A stretch of DNA of 64,000 nucleotides from Streptomyces cathayae (GCF_029760955.1 NZ_CP121682.1:6838501-6902500); one strand, 5' to 3'. Positions 33,202 through 41,900 are shown, counted from the stretch's first letter. Program-made: numbers and translations. The notes: generated from the sequence alone by a model not told the origin.

Positions 33202-34271
33202 ACCCGCCCAGGACCGACGCACGTCGTCATCACGACCCGGCCGTCCGTGGTTTCGCCAGCGACAACTACGCCGGGGCCCATCCGGAGGTGCTCGCCGCCC
33301 TGGCCCTGGCCAACGGCGGACACCAGGTCGCGTACGGCGAGGACGCGTACACGGAGAACCTCCAGCAGGTGATCCGCAGCCACTTCGGCCCCACCGCCGA
33401 GGCCTTCCCGGTCTTCAACGGCACCGGCGCCAACGTCGTCGCGCTCCAGGCGGTCACCGACCGCTGGGGCGCGGTGATCTGCGCCGAGAGCGCCCACATC
33501 AACGTGGACGAGGGCGGGGCACCGGAGCGGGTCGGCGGGATCAAGCTGCTCACCGTGCCCACCCCGGACGGCAAGCTCACCCCCGAGCTGATCGACCGGC
33601 AGGCGTACGGCTGGGAGGACGAGCACCGTGCCATGCCGCAGGTGGTGTCCGTAGCCCAGGCCACCGAGCTGGGCACGGTGTACACGCCGGAGGAGATGCG
33701 CGCCCTCTGCGAGCACGCGCACGCCCGGGGCATGAAGGTGCACGTCGACGGCTCCCGGCTGGCCAACGCCGCCGCCACCCTGGACGTGCCGATGCGCACC
33801 TTCACCAACGCGGCCGGCGTCGACCTGCTCTCCCTGGGCGGCACCAAGAACGGTGCCCTGTTCGGCGAGGCCGTCGTCGTACTGAACCCGGACGGCATCC
33901 GGCACATGAAGCACCTGCGCAAGCTGTCCATGCAGCTCGCCTCGAAGATGCGCTTCGTCTCGGTGCAGCTGGAGGCCCTGCTGGCCCGGGACCTGTGGCT
34001 GCGCAACGCCCGGCACGCCAACGAGATGGCCCAGCGCCTCGCCGAGGGCGTACGCGCCGTGCACGGCGTGGAGATCCTCCACCCGGTACAGGCCAACGCG
34101 GTCTTCGCCCGCCTGCCGCACGAGGTGAGCGAGCGGCTGCAGAAGCGCTTCCGCTTCTACTTCTGGGACGAGGCCGCCGGCGACGTCCGCTGGATGTGCG
34201 CCTTCGACACCACCGAGGACGACGTGGACACGTTCGTGGCGGCGCTCAAGGAGGAGATGGCGCACGCGTAG
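33198..34271 (+). CDS. Low-specificity threonine aldolase-like PLP enzyme
   Basis: 357 residues from GTG 33198, coupled to the SDR stop by overlap. The fold type I PLP features are clear: FASDNYAGAHPEVLAALALA, GTGANVVALQAVTDRWGAVI, HINVDEGGAPERVGG, HVDGSRLANAA, and the lysine motif LLSLGGTKNGALFGEAVVV. The enzyme cleaves threonine or allo-threonine to glycine and acetaldehyde. A short-chain dehydrogenase beside it could reduce the aldehyde or a keto product, but that is inference. Ended by a strong hairpin followed by T-rich sequence. Confidence 0.92.
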   Translation: MNPPRTDARRHHDPAVRGFASDNYAGAHPEVLAALALANGGHQVAYGEDAYTENLQQVIRSHFGPTAEAFPVFNGTGANVVALQAVTDRWGAVICAESAHINVDEGGAPERVGGIKLLTVPTPDGKLTPELIDRQAYGWEDEHRAMPQVVSVAQATELGTVYTPEEMRALCEHAHARGMKVHVDGSRLANAAATLDVPMRTFTNAAGVDLLSLGGTKNGALFGEAVVVLNPDGIRHMKHLRKLSMQLASKMRFVSVQLEALLARDLWLRNARHANEMAQRLAEGVRAVHGVEILHPVQANAVFARLPHEVSERLQKRFRFYFWDEAAGDVRWMCAFDTTEDDVDTFVAALKEEMAHA

Positions 34272-34284
34272 GGACCGCGTGGGG

Positions 34285-34330
34285 GCGCGGCCGGTCGGGA
34301 ACACGTCGACTCCCGGCCGGCCGCGCTTTT
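34285..34330 (+). terminator. Intrinsic terminator of the DUF6421-SDR-aldolase operon
   Basis: A 16-base stem (34285-34300 with 34311-34326, one G-T mismatch) with a ten-base loop is followed directly by TTTT. It stands 14 bases after the aldolase stop. Confidence 0.85.
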
Positions 34331-34374
34331 GCGGCTGCCCCCGTTCTCGCCGTTCGCGGAGGGGGTGTCCGGGC

Positions 34375-35103
34375 TCAGCGTGCCTCGGCCTCGCGGACCT
34401 GTTCCGGGGTCGGGGCCGTCCCGCCGAGATGCGCCGGCATCCACCAGGTGTCGTCCTGGCCCCTGGGGCGCACCGGGTAGGCGCGCTGCGCGGCCTCCAG
34501 CAGCTCCTGGACGCGCTCCCGCAGCTGCCGGGTGATCGCGCCCGCGTACTTGTCCCTGGACGCCTCGAGCGCCTCACCGACACGCATGGTGATCGGGGTG
34601 TGACTGCGCTTGAAGTTGCGGGGGTGGCCCTTGGTCCACAGCCGCTGGGTGCCCCACACCGCCATCGGGATCAGCGGCACGCCGGCCTCCTGCGCCAGGC
34701 GCGCGGCACCCGACTTGAAGCTCTTCAGCGTGAACGACTGCGAGATGGTCGCCTCCGGGAAGACCCCCACGATCTCGCCGGACCGCAGCGAGTCGAGCGC
34801 GTGCGCGTACGCCGTCTCGCCCTGCTTGCGGTCCACGGGGATGTGCTTCATCCCGCGCATCAGCGGACCGGAGACCCGGTGCCGGAACACGGAATCCTTC
34901 GCCATGAAGCGCACGAGGCGCTTCTGCGGGAGGGCGGCGAGGCCGTTGAAGACGAAGTCCAGGTAGCTGATGTGGTTGCTCACCAGCACGGCGCCGCCCG
35001 ATCGCGGGATGTTCTCCGAACCCTGGCAGTCGATCTTGAGGTCCCACACCTTGAACAGAGTCTGGGCGAAACCGATCACGGGGCGGTAGACGAGTTCTGC
35101 CAT
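34375..35103 (-). CDS. 1-acyl-sn-glycerol-3-phosphate acyltransferase (PlsC-like)
   Basis: 242 residues from ATG 35103. The acyltransferase blocks are in order: VSNHISYLDFVFNGLAAL (NH-x4-D, residues 40-60), GMKHIPVDRKQGETAYAHAL (block II), GVFPEATISQSFTLKSFKSG (FPEG-like, here FPEA), and VPLIPMAVWGTQRL (block IV). It should put a second acyl chain on lysophosphatidate at the inner membrane face. The Pro-rich, Trp-containing C-terminus after residue 200 is an extension. Single unit facing the terminator of the aldolase operon. Confidence 0.9.
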   Translation of the reverse strand: MAELVYRPVIGFAQTLFKVWDLKIDCQGSENIPRSGGAVLVSNHISYLDFVFNGLAALPQKRLVRFMAKDSVFRHRVSGPLMRGMKHIPVDRKQGETAYAHALDSLRSGEIVGVFPEATISQSFTLKSFKSGAARLAQEAGVPLIPMAVWGTQRLWTKGHPRNFKRSHTPITMRVGEALEASRDKYAGAITRQLRERVQELLEAAQRAYPVRPRGQDDTWWMPAHLGGTAPTPEQVREAEAR

Positions 35104-35368
35104 GGGTGGGGTGGAACCCTTCCTGCTCTGTCTGGGAAGGGGACTCCCAGCCGAAGTTACGCAGCCGTAGGTTTACGGCTTGTCGCTGATGGTGCCCCAA
35201 GAACGACCGGCGAACCAGCCCTGAGGGCCGCCTGCGGCGAGATTCTCGTCACGTCCACCCCCTTGATCCACCTCGGGCTTTTGCGTCGCCGTTACCCCGT
35301 GCGCCCCGTCGTCCGCCGTGGGAGCGGGTGCATCCTGCGACCCTCCCGCGTCGATGCCCGTGGAACAA

Positions 35369-35398
35369 GTGTCCCGTACGCGAATCCGTACAGGACAC
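35369..35398. promoter_or_regulatory. Large imperfect palindrome in the 370-base gap before the thioredoxin gene
   Basis: GTGTCCCGTACG (35369-35380) and CCGTACAGGACAC (35386-35398) are inverted, with 12 of 13 positions pairing. The gap 35104-35474 also has AT-richer blocks near 35150-35185 that can serve the PlsC promoter; no gene is seen in it. The palindrome could be a repressor site or the end of an upstream transcript. Confidence 0.4.
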
Positions 35399-35474
35399 CG
35401 GGAATCTTTGCGGCCTCGTGAACGCTACGAAGGGTCGGTGACCGGGCTGACCGGACCGACGGTCATGACGGTGT

Positions 35475-35867
35475 GTGCCGGTGCTCGCGGCGGCGAGTGC
35501 CCACGGAGTGCCGCGGCGGCGGCGGAGCGGGAGAGTGCGGGTGCGCGGGCGGGACGACGGCAAGCGGCTCCGAGCGCCGGAACTCGGTGCGGAACTGGGT
35601 GAACGCGCCACACTGGTGCAGTTCTCCAGCGCCTTCTGCGCACCCTGCCGGGCGACCCGGCGGGTGCTCGACGAGGTGGCCGGCCTGGTCCCGGGCGTGG
35701 CCCATGTGGAGATCGACGCCGAGGCCCACCTGGACCTCGTACGCCGGCTCGAGATCCTCAGGACGCCGACGGTGCTGGTCCTCGACGCCGACGGCCGTGT
35801 CGTGCGGCGGGCCGCCGGGCAGCCGCGCAAGGCCGATGTGATCGCCGCGCTGGGGGAGGCGATGTGA
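35475..35867 (+). CDS. Thioredoxin-fold protein, membrane-anchored type, N-terminus uncertain
   Basis: 130 residues if the start is GTG 35475. The core is LVQFSSAFCAPCRATRRVLD with the CxPC redox pair, HVEIDAEAHLDLVRRLEILR, TPTVLVLDADGRVV and RRAAGQPRKADVIAALGEA. Relatives have an N-terminal membrane helix before RRRSGRVRVRGRDDGKRL; here only VLAAASAHGV is in frame. An ATG at 35465 in another frame reads MTVCAG and would join VLAAASA after loss of one G in GCCGG, suggesting a one-base error or mutation. Role: exported thiol-disulfide exchange. Followed 18 bases on by the flavin reductase gene. Confidence 0.75.
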   Translation: MPVLAAASAHGVPRRRRSGRVRVRGRDDGKRLRAPELGAELGERATLVQFSSAFCAPCRATRRVLDEVAGLVPGVAHVEIDAEAHLDLVRRLEILRTPTVLVLDADGRVVRRAAGQPRKADVIAALGEAM

Positions 35868-35885
35868 CGGAGGAGCGCCCCCCCC

Positions 35886-36480
35886 GTGAGTCATCTCCCA
35901 TATTCCGGGGCCGACTTGACGGTGCGTGGCCCCCGTCGTCAGCCTGACATCATGTTCTCGGCGTACTCGAAGTGCTCGGAACTCCTTCACCCCCGGTGGG
36001 TGCCCGCCTCGCCGGAGCTGCTGCGCTCCGTCTTCCGGCAGCACGCGGCGGGCGTGGCGGTGATCACCGCGCGTGGGGAGTCCGGCCCGGTCGGCTTCAC
36101 CGCCACCTCCCTCGCCTCGGTCTCGGCCGATCCCCCCCATGCTCTCCTTCGGTGTCGGCACCGGGGGCGCCAGCTGGCCCGCCATCGCCGCGGGCGACCA
36201 CGTCGGGGTCCGTGTGCTGGGTGAGCACCAGCGGGAGCTGGTGACCACCTTCGCCCGCCCCGGCGCCGACCGCTTCGGCGCGGCCACCGCCTGGCGCGAG
36301 GGCCCCGAGGGCGTCCCCGTGCCAGGCGGCGTCCTCGCCCGGGCGGTGTGCGCGGTGGTGGCCCGGGTGCCCGCCGGTGACCACCGGATCGTGCTGGCCG
36401 AGGTCCTGCTCGGCGACCACACCGGCCCCGGCCGGCCCCTCGTCCACCATCAGGGCCGGTTCCGCGCACTGCGCGACTGA
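35886..36480 (+). pseudogene. Flavin reductase family gene, frameshifted in a C7 run
   Basis: Two overlapping frames together make a complete flavin reductase-like protein of about 195 residues. The first (start GTG 35886 or ATG 35952) reads ELLRSVFRQHAAGVAVITA, SGPVGFTATSLASVSADPP; the second carries on MLSFGVGTGGASWPAIAAGD, VGVRVLGEHQRELVTTFA and ends at 36480 with RPLVHHQGRFRALRD. The change of frame is in the run of seven C at 36132-36138; six C would restore the frame. Family: FMN-dependent reductase that supplies reduced flavin. Either real inactivation or a sequencing slip. Confidence 0.8.
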
Positions 36481-36651
36481 CCGGGCCGGGGGTCCCTGCT
36501 GCGGGCCCGTCGGGTTCCGGTTACGCTGCGTTGCGAAGGTCACAGTTCAAAGCGCTTGCTCAGCGGGAAAGAACTGGGTGTACTGGCGAGTAATATTTTG
36601 TTGGGAAGAGTGCTTCGCCCCGATCGGGAACGGCCGTTTGAGGCGCTTATG

Positions 36652-36665
36652 CTGCCTGAAGGCAG
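36652..36665. promoter_or_regulatory. Palindrome in the leader of etfB-etfA
   Basis: CTGCCT-GA-AGGCAG is a perfect inverted repeat, 36 bases before the etfB start, with a second GGCAGC half following. AT-rich sequence with TAATATTTTG at 36590-36600 and TTGAGG at 36639 lies upstream. It could be a regulatory or leader RNA hairpin; no further gene is seen in 36481-36700. Confidence 0.35.
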
Positions 36666-36700
36666 GCAGCCAGAAATGACGATGCAGTAGGAGAGCCGGC

Positions 36701-37489
36701 GTGAGCTTGAGGATCGTTGTCCCCGTGAAGTATGTGCCCGACGCCACGGGCGACCGGCACTTCGCCGATGACCTGACCGTCGACCGCGACGACGTGGACG
36801 GTCTGCTCTCCGAGCTGGACGAGTACGCGGTCGAGCAGGCGCTGCAGATCTCGGAGAACTCCGACGACGACGTGGAGATCACCGTGTTGACGGTGGGTCC
36901 GGAGGACGCCAAGGACGCGCTGCGCAAGGCGCTGTCCATGGGCGCCGACCAGGCGATCCACGTCGAGGACGACGACCTGCACGGCACCGACGCGATCGGC
37001 ACCTCGCTGGTGCTGGCCAGGGCGATCGAGAAGGCCGGCTACGACCTGGTCCTCTCCGGCATGGCCTCCACCGACGGCGTCATGGGTGTGGTGCCGGCGC
37101 TGCTCGCGGAGCGCCTGGGCGTGCCGCAGGTGACGCTGCTGTCCGAGGTGGCCCTGGAGGACGGCACCGTCAGGGGCCGCCGGGACGGCGACGCCGCGAC
37201 CGAGCAGCTCGAGGCGTCGCTGCCGGCCGTCGTGTCGGTCACCGACCAGTCGGGCGAGGCGCGCTACCCGTCGTTCAAGGGCATCATGGCGGCGAAGAAG
37301 AAGCCGGTGACCTCCTGGGACCTGTCCGACCTCGACCTCGAGGCGGAGGAGGTCGGCCTGGAGGGCGCCTACACCGTGGTCGAGTCGGCGACCGAGCGCC
37401 CGGCCCGCACCGCGGGCACGATCGTCAAGGACGAGGGCGAGGGCGGCAGGCAGCTCGCCGCCTTCCTCGCGAGCCAGAAGTTCGTCTGA
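36701..37489 (+). CDS. etfB: Electron transfer flavoprotein beta subunit
   Basis: 262 residues from GTG 36701, with AGGAG nine bases upstream. The pattern MSLRIVVPVKYVPDATGD, NELDEYAVEQAL, EITVLTVGPEDAKDALRKAL, SMGADQAIHVEDDDLHGTDA, YDLVLSGMASTDGVMGVVPA and a C-terminal SQKFV is that of the beta subunit, which binds AMP and helps the alpha subunit hold FAD. The dimer passes electrons from acyl-CoA dehydrogenases to ETF-quinone oxidoreductase. It is followed by etfA 61 bases on, the usual order. Confidence 0.96.
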   Translation: MSLRIVVPVKYVPDATGDRHFADDLTVDRDDVDGLLSELDEYAVEQALQISENSDDDVEITVLTVGPEDAKDALRKALSMGADQAIHVEDDDLHGTDAIGTSLVLARAIEKAGYDLVLSGMASTDGVMGVVPALLAERLGVPQVTLLSEVALEDGTVRGRRDGDAATEQLEASLPAVVSVTDQSGEARYPSFKGIMAAKKKPVTSWDLSDLDLEAEEVGLEGAYTVVESATERPARTAGTIVKDEGEGGRQLAAFLASQKFV

Positions 37490-37550
37490 GCCACGCGGCC
37501 CAGCTCGCTTCCCGCCCCTCATCTTTCGCAAGCAGGAGAGAAGAAGTCCC

Positions 37551-38513
37551 ATGGCTGAAGTTCTCGTCTACGTCGACCACGCCGGCGGCGCGGTCCGCAA
37601 GCCGACCCTGGAGCTGCTGACGCTGGCCCGCCGCATCGGCGAGCCGGTCGCCGTCGCGCTGGGCGACGGCGCCGCCGACACCGCCGCCACGCTGGCCGAG
37701 CACGGCGCGGTGAAGGTCCTCACCCACGAGGCCGCCGAGTACGCCGACTACCTGGTCGTGCCGAAGGTGGACGCCCTGCAGACCGCGGTCGCGGCCGTCT
37801 CCCCGGCCGCCGTGCTGGTCTCCTCGTCCGCCGAGGGCAAGGAGATCGCGGCCCGCCTGGCGCTGCGCCTGGGCTCGGGCGTCATCACCGACGCCATCGA
37901 CCTGGAGGCCGGCGAGGCGGGCCCGGTGGCCGTGCAGTCGGTGTTCGCTGCCGCCTTCACCACCCGCTCCCGTGTCTCCAAGGGCATCCCGGTCATCACG
38001 GTCAAGCCCAACAGCGCGGCCGTGGAGCCGGCCCCGGCCGCCGGTGCGGTCGAGGCCCTGGACGTCACGTTCTCCGAGCAGGCGAAGGGCACCAAGGTCG
38101 TCTCGCGTACGCCGCGGGAGTCGACGGGCCGTCCGGAGCTGACCGAGGCCGCGATCGTGGTCTCCGGTGGCCGCGGGGTCAACGGCGCGGAGAACTTCGC
38201 GGTCATCGAGGCGCTCGCCGACTCCCTCGGTGCGGCCGTGGGTGCCTCGCGTGCCGCGGTGGACGCGGGCTGGTACCCGCACACCAGCCAGGTCGGCCAG
38301 ACCGGCAAGTCCGTCTCGCCGCAGCTGTACGTCGCCGCCGGTATCTCCGGTGCGATCCAGCACCGGGCGGGCATGCAGACCTCGAAGACGATCGTGGCCG
38401 TCAACAAGGACGCCGAGGCCCCGATCTTCGACCTGGTCGACTACGGCGTGGTCGGCGACCTGTTCGACGTGGTCCCGCAGCTCACCGAGGAGGTCAAGGC
38501 CCGCAAGGGCTGA
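37551..38513 (+). CDS. etfA: Electron transfer flavoprotein alpha subunit
   Basis: 320 residues from ATG 37551, with AGGAGAGAAG upstream. N-terminal domain: VLVYVDHAGGAVRKPTLELL, and the C-terminal FAD domain with IVVSGGRGVNGAENFAVIEA, GASRAAVDAGWYPHTSQVGQ, TGKSVSPQLYVAAGISGAIQ, HRAGMQTSKTIVAVNKDAEA and IFDLVDYGVVGDLFDVVPQL, all diagnostic of the subunit. With etfB it makes the electron carrier between fatty-acid or amino-acid dehydrogenases and the respiratory chain. The acyl-CoA dehydrogenase at 16-18 kb is AidB-type and need not be a partner. Ended by a good hairpin. Confidence 0.97.
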   Translation: MAEVLVYVDHAGGAVRKPTLELLTLARRIGEPVAVALGDGAADTAATLAEHGAVKVLTHEAAEYADYLVVPKVDALQTAVAAVSPAAVLVSSSAEGKEIAARLALRLGSGVITDAIDLEAGEAGPVAVQSVFAAAFTTRSRVSKGIPVITVKPNSAAVEPAPAAGAVEALDVTFSEQAKGTKVVSRTPRESTGRPELTEAAIVVSGGRGVNGAENFAVIEALADSLGAAVGASRAAVDAGWYPHTSQVGQTGKSVSPQLYVAAGISGAIQHRAGMQTSKTIVAVNKDAEAPIFDLVDYGVVGDLFDVVPQLTEEVKARKG

Positions 38514-38530
38514 CCGTCCCCGCACTGTAC

Positions 38531-38577
38531 GAGGCCCCCGCGACCGCACCTCGAGTTCCCGTGGTCGTGGGGGCCTC
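38531..38577 (+). terminator. Terminator after etfA
   Basis: GAGGCCCCCGCGACC (38531-38545) pairs with GGTCGTGGGGGCCTC (38563-38577) with one mismatch, over a 17-base loop. It lies between the etfA stop and the convergent nuclease-fold gene and may serve both. Confidence 0.75.
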
Positions 38578-38615
38578 GGCCTGTCCCGGCGCCTCCTGTT
38601 CCGGTGCGGCGCCGG

Positions 38616-39521
38616 TCATCCCGGGGTCAGTGACGCCTGTACCGGCAGATGGTCGCTCGGGTACCGGCCGTCCAGGGAGAAGGTGTTGACCGAGGCGCGG
38701 TGCACCGTGGCGCCGGGTGTGGTCAGGACCCAGTCGATGCGGGCACCGTCCGGCACGAGCGGCCCGTACCCGTGGAACGTCCCGTAGGGCTCGCCCCGGC
38801 CGGCCGCCGCGTCCCAGGTGTCGACGAGACCGGCGCCCAGCAGCGTGCCGTACACCGGGTTCCCGTGGGCGGCGACGTTGAAGTCCCCCGTCACGATCAC
38901 CGGCAGGGAGCGCGCGAGGCCGGCGACGCGCTCGGCGATCAGGGCGGCGGCCCGCTCGCGTGCGTACTGGCTGGCGTTGTCCAGATGGGTGTTGAGGACG
39001 TAGAACTCCCGGCCGCCGGCGCGCAGATCGCGGAAGCGGACCCAGGTGACCATGCGGAGGTGGGCGCTGCCCCAGGTGTTCGAGGCGATCGTGTACGGCA
39101 TGTCGGACAGCCAGAAGTGGTCGTACTCCAGCGGGGCGAGCCGGCGGGTGTCGTAGAGGACCGCCATGAACTCGTCGCGGCTGCCGCCCGCCCGGCCGGT
39201 GCCGATCCAGTCGTAGGACGGCCCCAGATCGGCCTCGATGTCGCGCAGTTGCTGGTGGAGGCCCTCCTGGGTGCCGATGACGTGCGGCTGCTCGCGGCGC
39301 AGCAGCCGGCGCGTCACGGGTCTGCGGGAGGCCCAGCTGTGGGGTTCCGCCGTACTCGCGAAGCGCAGGTTGAACGACATGACCTCCAGCGGCCGGTCCG
39401 GACGTTCCCGGGCCGAGGCGGGCTCGGGGGGCAGTGCCGTACTGGAGAGCGGAAGCGCGACGGAGGCGGCGAGCGCGGTTTTCAGTCCCAGGCGGCGCGT
39501 GACTCGGCTGTGGTTCGGCAC
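38616..39521 (-). CDS. Exported endonuclease/exonuclease/phosphatase-family protein
   Basis: 301 residues from GTG 39521, with AAGGAG upstream. The N-terminus has RRLGLKTALAASVALPLSS, a signal peptide with twin Arg, possibly Tat-dependent. The EEP fold shows as LEVMSFNLRFASTAEP, VIGTQEGLHQQL (Glu), LNTHLDNASQYARERAA, VIVTGDFNVAAHGNPVYG (DFN) and RIDWVLTT with YPSDHLPVQASL (SDH). These bind divalent metal and cleave phosphodiesters; the true substrate outside the cell could be DNA, phospholipid or an inositol phosphate. It faces etfA and is divergent from DUF6986. Confidence 0.88.
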   Translation of the reverse strand: MPNHSRVTRRLGLKTALAASVALPLSSTALPPEPASARERPDRPLEVMSFNLRFASTAEPHSWASRRPVTRRLLRREQPHVIGTQEGLHQQLRDIEADLGPSYDWIGTGRAGGSRDEFMAVLYDTRRLAPLEYDHFWLSDMPYTIASNTWGSAHLRMVTWVRFRDLRAGGREFYVLNTHLDNASQYARERAAALIAERVAGLARSLPVIVTGDFNVAAHGNPVYGTLLGAGLVDTWDAAAGRGEPYGTFHGYGPLVPDGARIDWVLTTPGATVHRASVNTFSLDGRYPSDHLPVQASLTPG

Positions 39522-39748
39522 AGAAGCTCCTTCGCTGGTGCTGTGCGGCGGTTTCCGGGCGAGTCGGGCGGAGACGGCGAGTACAAACAGTGCCAGAGGG
39601 ACGTGAACATGCCGAGAAGGTGGAGTGGATCGGGCTGTGAGCGAGGCGTAAGACGGTGTTGACCGGCGCGGAGGCCGCCCGATAGCTTCGTTAGCTTCGT
39701 TCGACGGATTATTGATTCCGTACCGCGGAAGACGGGCGGGTGTGGGAG

Positions 39749-41053
39749 ATGAGCCAGGGCCGGCAGGAGCAGGTCGCGACGAGCCTCACGGACGCCGTCG
39801 GCGCGGAGATCGGCGCCTTTCTGGCGCCCGTCGACGCCGAACTGGCGCGGCGCTATCCCGGAGACCCCGGCACCCGCCAGCCCGTCCACACCGTCTACGT
39901 CCCCGGCGACGCCTTCACCGCCGGGACCCTCCGCTCCTGGGGCGACCAGGCCCTGGCCACGCTCGACGAACACGCCCCGGACGCCGCCTCGTTCGCCGAC
40001 GCCATCGGGCTGGACCCGGCACTCGCCGAGGACGTGTACGGCCGCGTCCGCTCGAAGCTGGAGCGCGAGCCCGTCGAGGATCTGCGCGTCGACTTCGAGG
40101 ACGGCTACGGCAACCGCCCCGACGCCGAGGAGGACGAGACCGCCGCCCGCGCGGCCCTGCTGATCGCCGAGGCGTACCGGGACGGCACGGCCGCCCCCTG
40201 CATGGGGATCCGGATGAAGTGCCTCGAGGCCGCCGTGCGCGACCGGGGCATCCGCACCCTCGACATCTTCCTCACCGGCCTGGCCGAGGCCGGCCCGCTG
40301 CCCGCCGGACTGGCGCTGACCCTGCCCAAGGTCAGCTGTCCCGAGCAGGTCACCGCCATGGTGCGGCTCCTCGAGGCGTTCGAGGAGGCGCGCGGCCTCG
40401 AGCCCGGCCGGCTCGGCTTCGAGATCCAGATCGAGACCAGCCAGGCCGTCCTCGCCGCCGACGGCACCGCCACCGTCGCCCGGATGATCCAGGCCGCCGC
40501 GGGCCGCGCCACCGGACTGCACTACGGCACCTTCGACTACAGCGCCTGCCTCGGTGTCTCCGCGGCCCACCAGGCCAGTGACCATCCGGCCGCCGACCAC
40601 GCCAAGGCCGTCATGCAGGTCGCCGCCGCGGGCACCGGCGTACGCCTCTCGGACGGCTCCACCAACGTCCTGCCCGTCGGCCCGACCGCACAGGTCCACG
40701 CGGCCTGGCGGCTGCACCACCGCCTCACCCGCCGCGCCCTCGCCCGTGCCTACTACCAGGGCTGGGACATGCACCCCGGTCACCTTCCCACCCGTTACGC
40801 GGCCGTCTTCGCCTTCTACCGCGAGGGCTTCGAGCAGGCCGCCGCCCGGCTCGCCCGGTACGTCGACCGGACCGCCGGTGACGTCATGGACGAGCCCGCC
40901 ACCGCCAAGGCCCTCGCCGGACACCTGCTGCGCGGCCTGGACTGCGGCGCCCTGGACCTCGCCGAGGTCGCGCGGGCGAGCGGTCTCACCCGCGCCGGCC
41001 TGGAGGGCTTCGCGTCCCCGCGCCGCGGCGGCCCGGCGGCCTCCGCCCGGTAG
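39749..41053 (+). CDS. DUF6986 family protein (aldolase/citrate-lyase-like barrel)
   Basis: 434 residues from ATG 39749; a GTG three codons earlier has poorer spacing to the GGGCGGG ribosome-like site. Core pattern: LARRYPGDPGTRQPVHTVYV, VEDLRVDFEDGYGNRPDAEE, MGIRMKCLEAAV, TLPKVSCPEQVTAMVR, LGFEIQIETSQAV, GLHYGTFDYSACLGVSAAHQ and GWDMHPGHLPTRYAAVFAFY. The acidic DFEDGY and Glu in EIQIET are the metal ligands of HpcH/HpaI-type aldolases. I place it in DUF6986, which in Streptomyces often lies near purine-catabolism genes; the reaction is not known. Convergent with the gene at 41066. Confidence 0.85.
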   Translation: MSQGRQEQVATSLTDAVGAEIGAFLAPVDAELARRYPGDPGTRQPVHTVYVPGDAFTAGTLRSWGDQALATLDEHAPDAASFADAIGLDPALAEDVYGRVRSKLEREPVEDLRVDFEDGYGNRPDAEEDETAARAALLIAEAYRDGTAAPCMGIRMKCLEAAVRDRGIRTLDIFLTGLAEAGPLPAGLALTLPKVSCPEQVTAMVRLLEAFEEARGLEPGRLGFEIQIETSQAVLAADGTATVARMIQAAAGRATGLHYGTFDYSACLGVSAAHQASDHPAADHAKAVMQVAAAGTGVRLSDGSTNVLPVGPTAQVHAAWRLHHRLTRRALARAYYQGWDMHPGHLPTRYAAVFAFYREGFEQAAARLARYVDRTAGDVMDEPATAKALAGHLLRGLDCGALDLAEVARASGLTRAGLEGFASPRRGGPAASAR

Positions 41054-41065
41054 CCCCGCCGCCGG

Positions 41066-41893
41066 CTACGCGCGGGGCGGCGACGAGGACACGCCGGCGC
41101 CCGGGCTCCCCGCCCGCCGGGACCGTACGTACCGCTCCAGACCCGACGACGTCACCAGGTGCTCCTCGGCGAACACCCGCGTGCCCCGCGCGCACAGCAG
41201 CCGGTCGGCACGGGCCCGCGTACTGAACTGTTCGGCGGAGACGCCGAACAGTTCCCGCAACCTCCTCGATCCCATGAGGAGTCCGGTGAGCAGGGGGCGC
41301 TGCCCGCAGTGGGTGCGCGGGGCTCCGGTGCCGTCGTGCAGGACGCCGTGCCGGTTGACGTAGGCGTGGGCGCCGGGGAGCGGGGTGCCGTCGGGGAGTT
41401 CCACGCGGACGTCGGGTGCGGGCAGCCAGGCGCGGTCGTAGTTGCCGTCCGGCAGCGGCACGCCCTCGCTCGCGTCGATCGCCGAGAGCTGCTCGGCGTC
41501 GAGCCAGATCACGAACAACTCCCGTTCGACACCGGGGGCCTTGAGCGGAGAAGCGGACACATAGCCCATCCGGCTCACATGCGCCGAGACGCCCACGTCG
41601 ACACCGGTCACCCGGGCCCGCACCATGGGGACGGGCGAGGAGATTCCGAACCGGGCCACCTTGTGGCGCAGTTGGCCGGGGCTGGCGTTGGAACCGAAGG
41701 CGAGGACGGGCACCCGGTCCTCGTGGACCAGGCGGTCCAGCGGCAGCAGCCGGTCCCCGTCGAGCAGCCCCGACTCCCGTGGCCACGGCCCCGGATACCG
41801 CAGCGGGTGCTCGCGCGGCGCCTCGGCCAGGCCCAGCGCCCGCAGTGTGCGTCCTGCGGGACCCGGGTCACCGGTGCGGTCCTCGGTGGACAC
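41066..41893 (-). CDS. Hypothetical protein with gamma-glutamylcyclotransferase-like motif
   Basis: 275 residues from GTG 41893, eight bases after the LacI stop, so probably in one transcript with it. No characterised family is recognised. The segment VPVLAFGSNASPGQL (residues 60-75) recalls the YGSLR-type nucleotide/substrate loop of the gamma-glutamylcyclotransferase (AIG2) fold. GVDVGVSAHVSRMGYVSASP, ELFVIWLDAEQLSAIDASEG and NYDRAWLP follow. The last 40 residues are basic and Ser/Pro-rich. No membrane segment. Actinomycete-conserved; function not known. Confidence 0.65.
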   Translation of the reverse strand: MSTEDRTGDPGPAGRTLRALGLAEAPREHPLRYPGPWPRESGLLDGDRLLPLDRLVHEDRVPVLAFGSNASPGQLRHKVARFGISSPVPMVRARVTGVDVGVSAHVSRMGYVSASPLKAPGVERELFVIWLDAEQLSAIDASEGVPLPDGNYDRAWLPAPDVRVELPDGTPLPGAHAYVNRHGVLHDGTGAPRTHCGQRPLLTGLLMGSRRLRELFGVSAEQFSTRARADRLLCARGTRVFAEEHLVTSSGLERYVRSRRAGSPGAGVSSSPPRA

Positions 41894-41900
41894 CGCGGGC

